DNA of 64,000 nt from Tetradesmus obliquus (Eukaryota; Chlorophyta; Chlorophyceae; Sphaeropleales; Scenedesmaceae). This document shows, piece by piece, positions 59,348-64,000 of this stretch. Every line of letters begins with the position of its first letter. Position 1 is the stretch's first letter. Location of the stretch: assembly GCA_030272155.1 (NCBI GenBank), contig CP126195.1, positions 3,269,001 to 3,333,000 of the forward strand, given 5' to 3'. The notes beneath the pieces were generated by a model. It was not told the origin of the DNA. It saw nothing but the letters and a program-made list of their open reading frames with translations, and did no database searches. The translations under genes were made by a program, and so were the position numbers.

Positions 59348-61494
59348 ATGGAGACGCAAGGGGGCGAAGCTGCGTTGTCACAGATCCAAGAGCTAAAGCA
59401 GCAGCTGCAGCAGTCACATGCCAAGCTGCAGAAGGCTGAACATGCCAAGAAGAAGCTGCGCGAGCACGTGGTATGTGATTACACCTGCATAGATGATGTG
59501 CGTTATGCATTGGTGTCTTTGCTGTATGCTGCTCCAGCCACTTGCTGCTTCTGCTGCAGCCTGAGCTGTGCTGCTACTGCTTCTGTTGCTGCTGTGTCGC
59601 CTGCTCATCTGCGTCATCTTTTCGCGCTGCTCGCAGGTGTTACTGAAAGAGAAAGCGATCAACTCGCTTGCCTTGGTTGAGCAGCAGCTGGCACTGCAGC
59701 AGGAGCACGCGCAGCTGCAGCAGCAGTATTCAGAGGCGTCTGCTGCTGTTGCGGAGCTGCAGCAGCAAGCACAGCAGGCCGTCGAGCAGCAAACATCAGC
59801 GGAGGCAGCCAAGCAAGCAGCAGAACAGCAGTGCAATGCAGCGCTGAAAGACAAGCAGCGGACAGAGAAGCAGCTGACAACAGCTGAAAAGAAGCTCAGC
59901 GCAGCCGTGAAGGTGGGTGCAATGCATGGCATGGCAGCGGATGGCTGACCAATTGCTGATACTGCACGCGCTTCATCGCACCTTGCGCTGCTTAGAGTAA
60001 GGTGTAGCAAGCAGCGTGCTGCGCGCCACACAGCATCCGTTATCACTGACCTTGGCATAGCCTGCACAGCACAGCGCAAGTGGCAGCATGCCGTGGTGAT
60101 CTGATGCAGCACCAGCAACCCCTGCAGCAGCATACATTCGCACTCGAATGCATCTGCCATTTGCCTGTCTCTGATGCTGACCTTGTCCCTGTGCATTCAT
60201 GCACCTGCAGGCAGCTGAGCAGGCAAGGATGGAGCAGCGAGCAGCGCAAGCACGCATGGATGCGCTGCAGCACGAGCTGCAGGAGGTGAAGCAAGCAGTG
60301 CGGCAGCTGCAGCAGCAGCAGCAGCGCCCACAACATCACCAGCAGCAGCAGCTCTCCTGCAAGGTGCAGCAGCTGGAGGCGCGCATTTGCAGCTTGCAGG
60401 ACGCAGATATCGAGATTGATGTGTGCGACCTGTACTGCGATCTGCAGCGGTCCATTTTAGACGTGCTGACAGCAAAGATGGATGGCAAGCTTGAAGGCCT
60501 GCAGCGCAGCCTGCTGCAGCTGCAGCAGCAGCAGCATGTGCATTTTCCAGTTGCTGCTGCTACATGTGGCGCGTCTGAATCTGGCAGTACAGCGGAGCGG
60601 CCTGCAGCGCAGCGCGAGCTGCAGCAGCTGCAGCAGCAGGTGGAGGCGCTAGCTGCGCAGCAGCAGCAGTGGCACGCGCTGCTGCACAGGGCACTCAGCG
60701 ATAGCAATGCACTCGCTACTGCAGCAGCGGCAGCAGCAGCAGGTGGCGGCTTGTGTGGCCAGCAGCAGGCAGCACCGGATGAAAGCTGCTGCAACAAAAG
60801 CAGCCATCACCATATGGCAGCAGGCTCGAGGGGACCCACGCGGGAGCCATCTCCTGCTGCTCCTGATGCAGCAGCAGCAGCAGCCACACACAAAGCGCAG
60901 CTGCGTGCTGCACTTTCCGCAGCTGCTGCTGGCACAGCAGCAGGCCAGGGAGTGCGCTGGCCTGGCGCAGCCAGTGCTACTGATCATGCAACAGCAGCAG
61001 CAGCACCAGCTGCTGCTAGCTCTAGGGCGTTTGGCAGCTCCAGTATGTTTGGCACAACGGAGCTGCATATAGGAGGTACAACCAGCAGCTTTGGTGAAGA
61101 GCAGCAGTACCATGCGGCTTCAGAAGTGCGCCCAGCACAGGCAGCTAGCCCTTCAATCGGCACCCACATGGTGGTGCCTAAGGCAGCACATCAGCAGCAG
61201 CAGCAGCAGCTGGCTGGCCAGAAGCGGCAGCGGCAGCAAGTTGAGCAGCAGCATGGACAGACCAAGGATGAGAAGGGGGAGGAGGATGAGGAGAAAGAGC
61301 AGACAGACGATCCTTGGGATCAGTTCTGCGCACCTGACAGCATGCAGCTGCAGCTGCCGGGCGAGCTACACAGACAGCAGCAGCAGCAGCAGGGCATGAG
61401 CAGCACAGCACCCAGCGCAGGCGCAGCTGCCAGTGCAGCAGGCGCGCAGCAGCGCCCTGCAAAGCAAGCCAGGGCTGCAGCCCAGGTCGGCGAG

Positions 61495-61544
<50 letters not shown>

Positions 61545-62129
61545 CGGCTCAGTGCAGCTGCAGCGTGTTGATCTAGGAGGCCACTTGAGGGCAGTGCGGG
61601 AGCAGCAGGGCGCCGCAGCTGCTGTGGCTGAGCAGCTTGCAGCGGCTGTGCTTGCGCTGGAGGTGACTGTGCCTTGCCTGGAAGAGGCTTTCGTGGAGAG
61701 CTTCCTGCAGGATGCTGCAGCTGCATATGATGTGCAGCAGCTGCAGCAGGTGCTGGCAGGATCATTGCAGCAGCAGCAGCAGCATGTATGTGCTGGAGGT
61801 CTCAGTGAAGGCAGTGCTGCAGCCACAGCTGAGCAGCCGCCGCTGCTGCAGCAGCTGTACTGTGCTGGGTGGGCTGCAGCAGTGCCAAGCGCAAGCTCAT
61901 CAGTACTAAAGGCACACCAGCGGCTGGCAGAGTGCGCATGCAGGCTGTCGGAGCTCCTGCAGCAGCAGCAGCAGCAGCAGCAGTTGGATACGCCGCCAGC
62001 ACACAGCAGCACCAGATGCAGCAGCATTGAACAGCAGAAAAGAGCATGGCAGTGGCCAGCAGCTGCTGAATGCTGGCAGGCGGCGTGTGCAGCTGCAGGG
62101 GACAGCACTGGACCTGGCAATGCAGCAGA

Positions 62130-62160
<31 letters not shown>

Positions 62161-62314
62161 GGACATGCTGATCAGCACAGCATGCCTGCATCAGCCCACC
62201 TCTTGGGCGACAGCAGAGCCAGCGCTAAGTTTGTGCACCGGCTGGTAGGCAGGTTGTCTTCTGTTTGCAATGCATACGCTGCCGCACCCACAGCTGCAGA
62301 TGCACGTCAAGCAT

Positions 62315-62346
<32 letters not shown>

Positions 62347-63387
62347 GCAGTGAAGCAACAGCGCAACACAGCACGGGCATGTGCTGCCAGTGCAGCCGCT
62401 GCACAAGTGCTGAGGGCTGCAGGGGACGTGTACTGCTACCAGCAGCTACTGGCTTCTCTAATAGGCGTGGCAGCAGAGCACATGCAGCAGCATTTAGATT
62501 GCAGCACCACAGAGACTACTAGCAGTCACCACACAGCAGCAGCAGCAGCAGCAGCAGCAGGTGAAGAGCAGGCTGCAGCGTTCGGAATGGGGCGTGCTGG
62601 CGGGCCAGCTGCATACAGCCAGGGCAGCCTTGCGGTGGCGTGTCTGGTTGCTGCAGCAAGCAGCTGGCCAGAGGCCCTGCAGCTCAGGCCTGAGGTAGCA
62701 GCAGCAGCAGCAGCAGCAGAAGCGCATGGTGGTGCCTCCAACGGGCAGCAGCTGCAGGCAGCCGCAGCACCCAGAAGCTACTGCGGGGGTTGTTGTGGCG
62801 ACGAAAGCAGCAGCAGCAGCAGCGGCAGCAGCAGCAGCTGCTGGGTGTGGCAGTGCCTAGTGGTGAATCCTGTTCTGCTGGCCATACGCTGCTGCATGCA
62901 GTGTGTGGCTGCTGGCGGTGCAGCCCCAGCAGCAGCAGCAGCAGCAGCAGCAGCAATGACAGCCGTTGCGGCAGCTGACAACATGCTAGGCAGAGCCCTG
63001 CAGCTGGTGCTTGAGCTAGTTGCAGCAGCTGATGGCGCTGGGGCAGCAGCAGCAGCACCAAGCAGGGTGGCAGGGGATGCTGCTGCTGCTGCGCCTGGGT
63101 GTGTTGCAGTGCTGCCTTCACCACAGGACCTGCTGGCGCAGCTGCTAGGCATGGTGCAGCTGCTGCTGCAGAAGCAGCACGATGGCCTGCCGCGTGGCTG
63201 TTTAGTGGCTGGCGATGCGCCTATTGCAGCAGCAGCGGCTGGCCTGTATGTTGCAATTGGTCTGGTGGTGCAGCTGGCACCTAGGGAAGCAGCCACAGCC
63301 AGTGTGCTGGCACTCAAGGCGGCGATGGCTGGTGTGCAGCTGTCCGGTGCTCCTGCTGTGTTTCGAAAGCTGCTGCGGCAGTCGTAG
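59348..63387 (+). CDS. Coiled-coil, Gln/Ala-rich protein divergent from ATR (ATRIP candidate)
   Basis: Exons 59348-59470, 59637-59912 and 60211-63387 (TAG) join in phase to about 1,191 aa. Residues ~1-210 are heptad-rich coiled coil (SQIQELKQQLQQSHAKLQKA, NSLALVEQQLALQQEHAQLQ, RMDALQHELQEVKQAVRQLQ). A low-complexity middle has polyQ and polyA runs and an acidic patch (EKGEEDEEKEQTDDPWDQF). The C-terminal half is helical and Leu/Ala-rich with polyQ insertions (ALEVTVPCLEEAFVESFLQD, RALQLVLELVAAADG, DLLAQLLGMVQLLLQKQ). No enzyme motif. Coiled coil followed by a helical solenoid, transcribed divergently from ATR, is the general plan of ATRIP, the obligate ATR partner, but I see no diagnostic ATRIP sequence. 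A generic structural coiled-coil protein is equally possible. Confidence 0.8.
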
Positions 63388-64000
63388 CCTTAAAAGTGGG
63401 CCTTGCATGCGTGCCGTGGTTGTTTTGCCCTGCATGTGATCGCTGCGTTTGCTGCAATTTGGGATTTGCTCGTTATGCGTTCCTTGATGCGCTGTGTATG
63501 CAGCAGCCGCATCAAGCATTCAACACATGTCTCAGGACAGCCAGGTTTTATGTGCGGAGTGTTGTCGGTTCTGTGCAGTTGATCTGCAACTACCTGTATG
63601 TGGTGGATTGAACAAACGTTATCTTGCAGCCCCCCAGCAATTGGTGTACGCATGGTCCGTCATCATCTGTCCAGTTGACTGGCAAAGTGCAACATCTCAC
63701 CGACACTCATGTGCATTGTCCGCAGCGCACGATGCAAGCATTGTGACTGACGTTAACTATAAAATCGCGTATCGAAAGGTGACCTTGTTGTGGTCCCGCG
63801 CGTCATTTTGCTATCTGCCCTTGTACTGCGATCAGCATCTGCATCGGCCACATTTACTGGACAAAGCAAACTTGAAGGCTCAGTGCAAATCAGTATCAAT
63901 TAGATTGTGTCTGACGTTTTCTGTAGGAAGGACGAGCTTTCAATTTTGCGCCGGAGTCGACAGCACGCACAGCAGAAGTAGGCAAGGCTTGAGCACCAGA
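63388..64000. other. 3' flank of the coiled-coil gene, no further gene
   Basis: No supported coding region to the right edge. Contains the 3' UTR of the preceding gene. Confidence 0.4.

Overview
The window reads as nuclear DNA of a green alga (Chlorophyta). It carries an intron-rich LHCII chlorophyll a/b-binding protein gene and typical eukaryotic genes (TFIIB, AP-4 sigma, ATR) broken into many short exons with GT-AG introns, and it is saturated with CAG/CTG tracts. The heavy CAG/GC-rich low-complexity content resembles chlorophycean algae such as Sphaeropleales, but that placement is inference. All gene models below were assembled by eye from splice sites, reading phase and family motifs.

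Layout. 1-2.0 kb: no supported gene. 2.0-3.7 kb (-): LHCII protein in five exons. 5.6-9.6 kb (-): transcription factor IIB in nine exons, whose last intron holds three degenerate tandem copies of the end of the preceding exon. 10.3-11.7 kb (+): AP-4 sigma adaptin, head to head with TFIIB. 13.0-15.6 kb (+): a very hydrophobic proline-knot (oleosin-like) protein and a Pro/Ala/Lys-rich ORF that may be its tail. 17.0-20.7 kb (-): papain-family cysteine protease joined through a Pro/Ser linker to an RCC1/BLIP-II-like domain. 22.0-25.9 kb: mobile and palindromic DNA, including a 2,724-bp CACTA element with 47-bp perfect TIRs and a CAA target-site duplication, plus a fold-back repeat. 26.3-28.9 kb (+): a five-exon C5-cytosine DNA methyltransferase of viral/phage-like architecture. 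30.2-33.3 kb (-): a second papain-like protease with an in-frame TGA at a conserved Trp. 35.3-59.0 kb (-): one giant gene for the checkpoint kinase ATR (HEAT, FAT, kinase, FATC), with an 11-bp minisatellite of about 1.2 kb in one intron. 59.3-63.4 kb (+): a coiled-coil, Gln/Ala-rich protein divergently paired with ATR, a possible ATRIP.

The strongest unnamed structure is window-wide. At about a dozen places a 100-260 bp segment spanning an exon-intron junction has been tandemly duplicated, leaving echoes of the exon end inside the neighbouring intron. Ages range from near-identical (four 111-bp copies in ATR) to degenerate. This fits intron or alternative-exon birth by tandem duplication. Many 3' splice sites are also preceded by long CTG tracts that could serve as the polypyrimidine tract.
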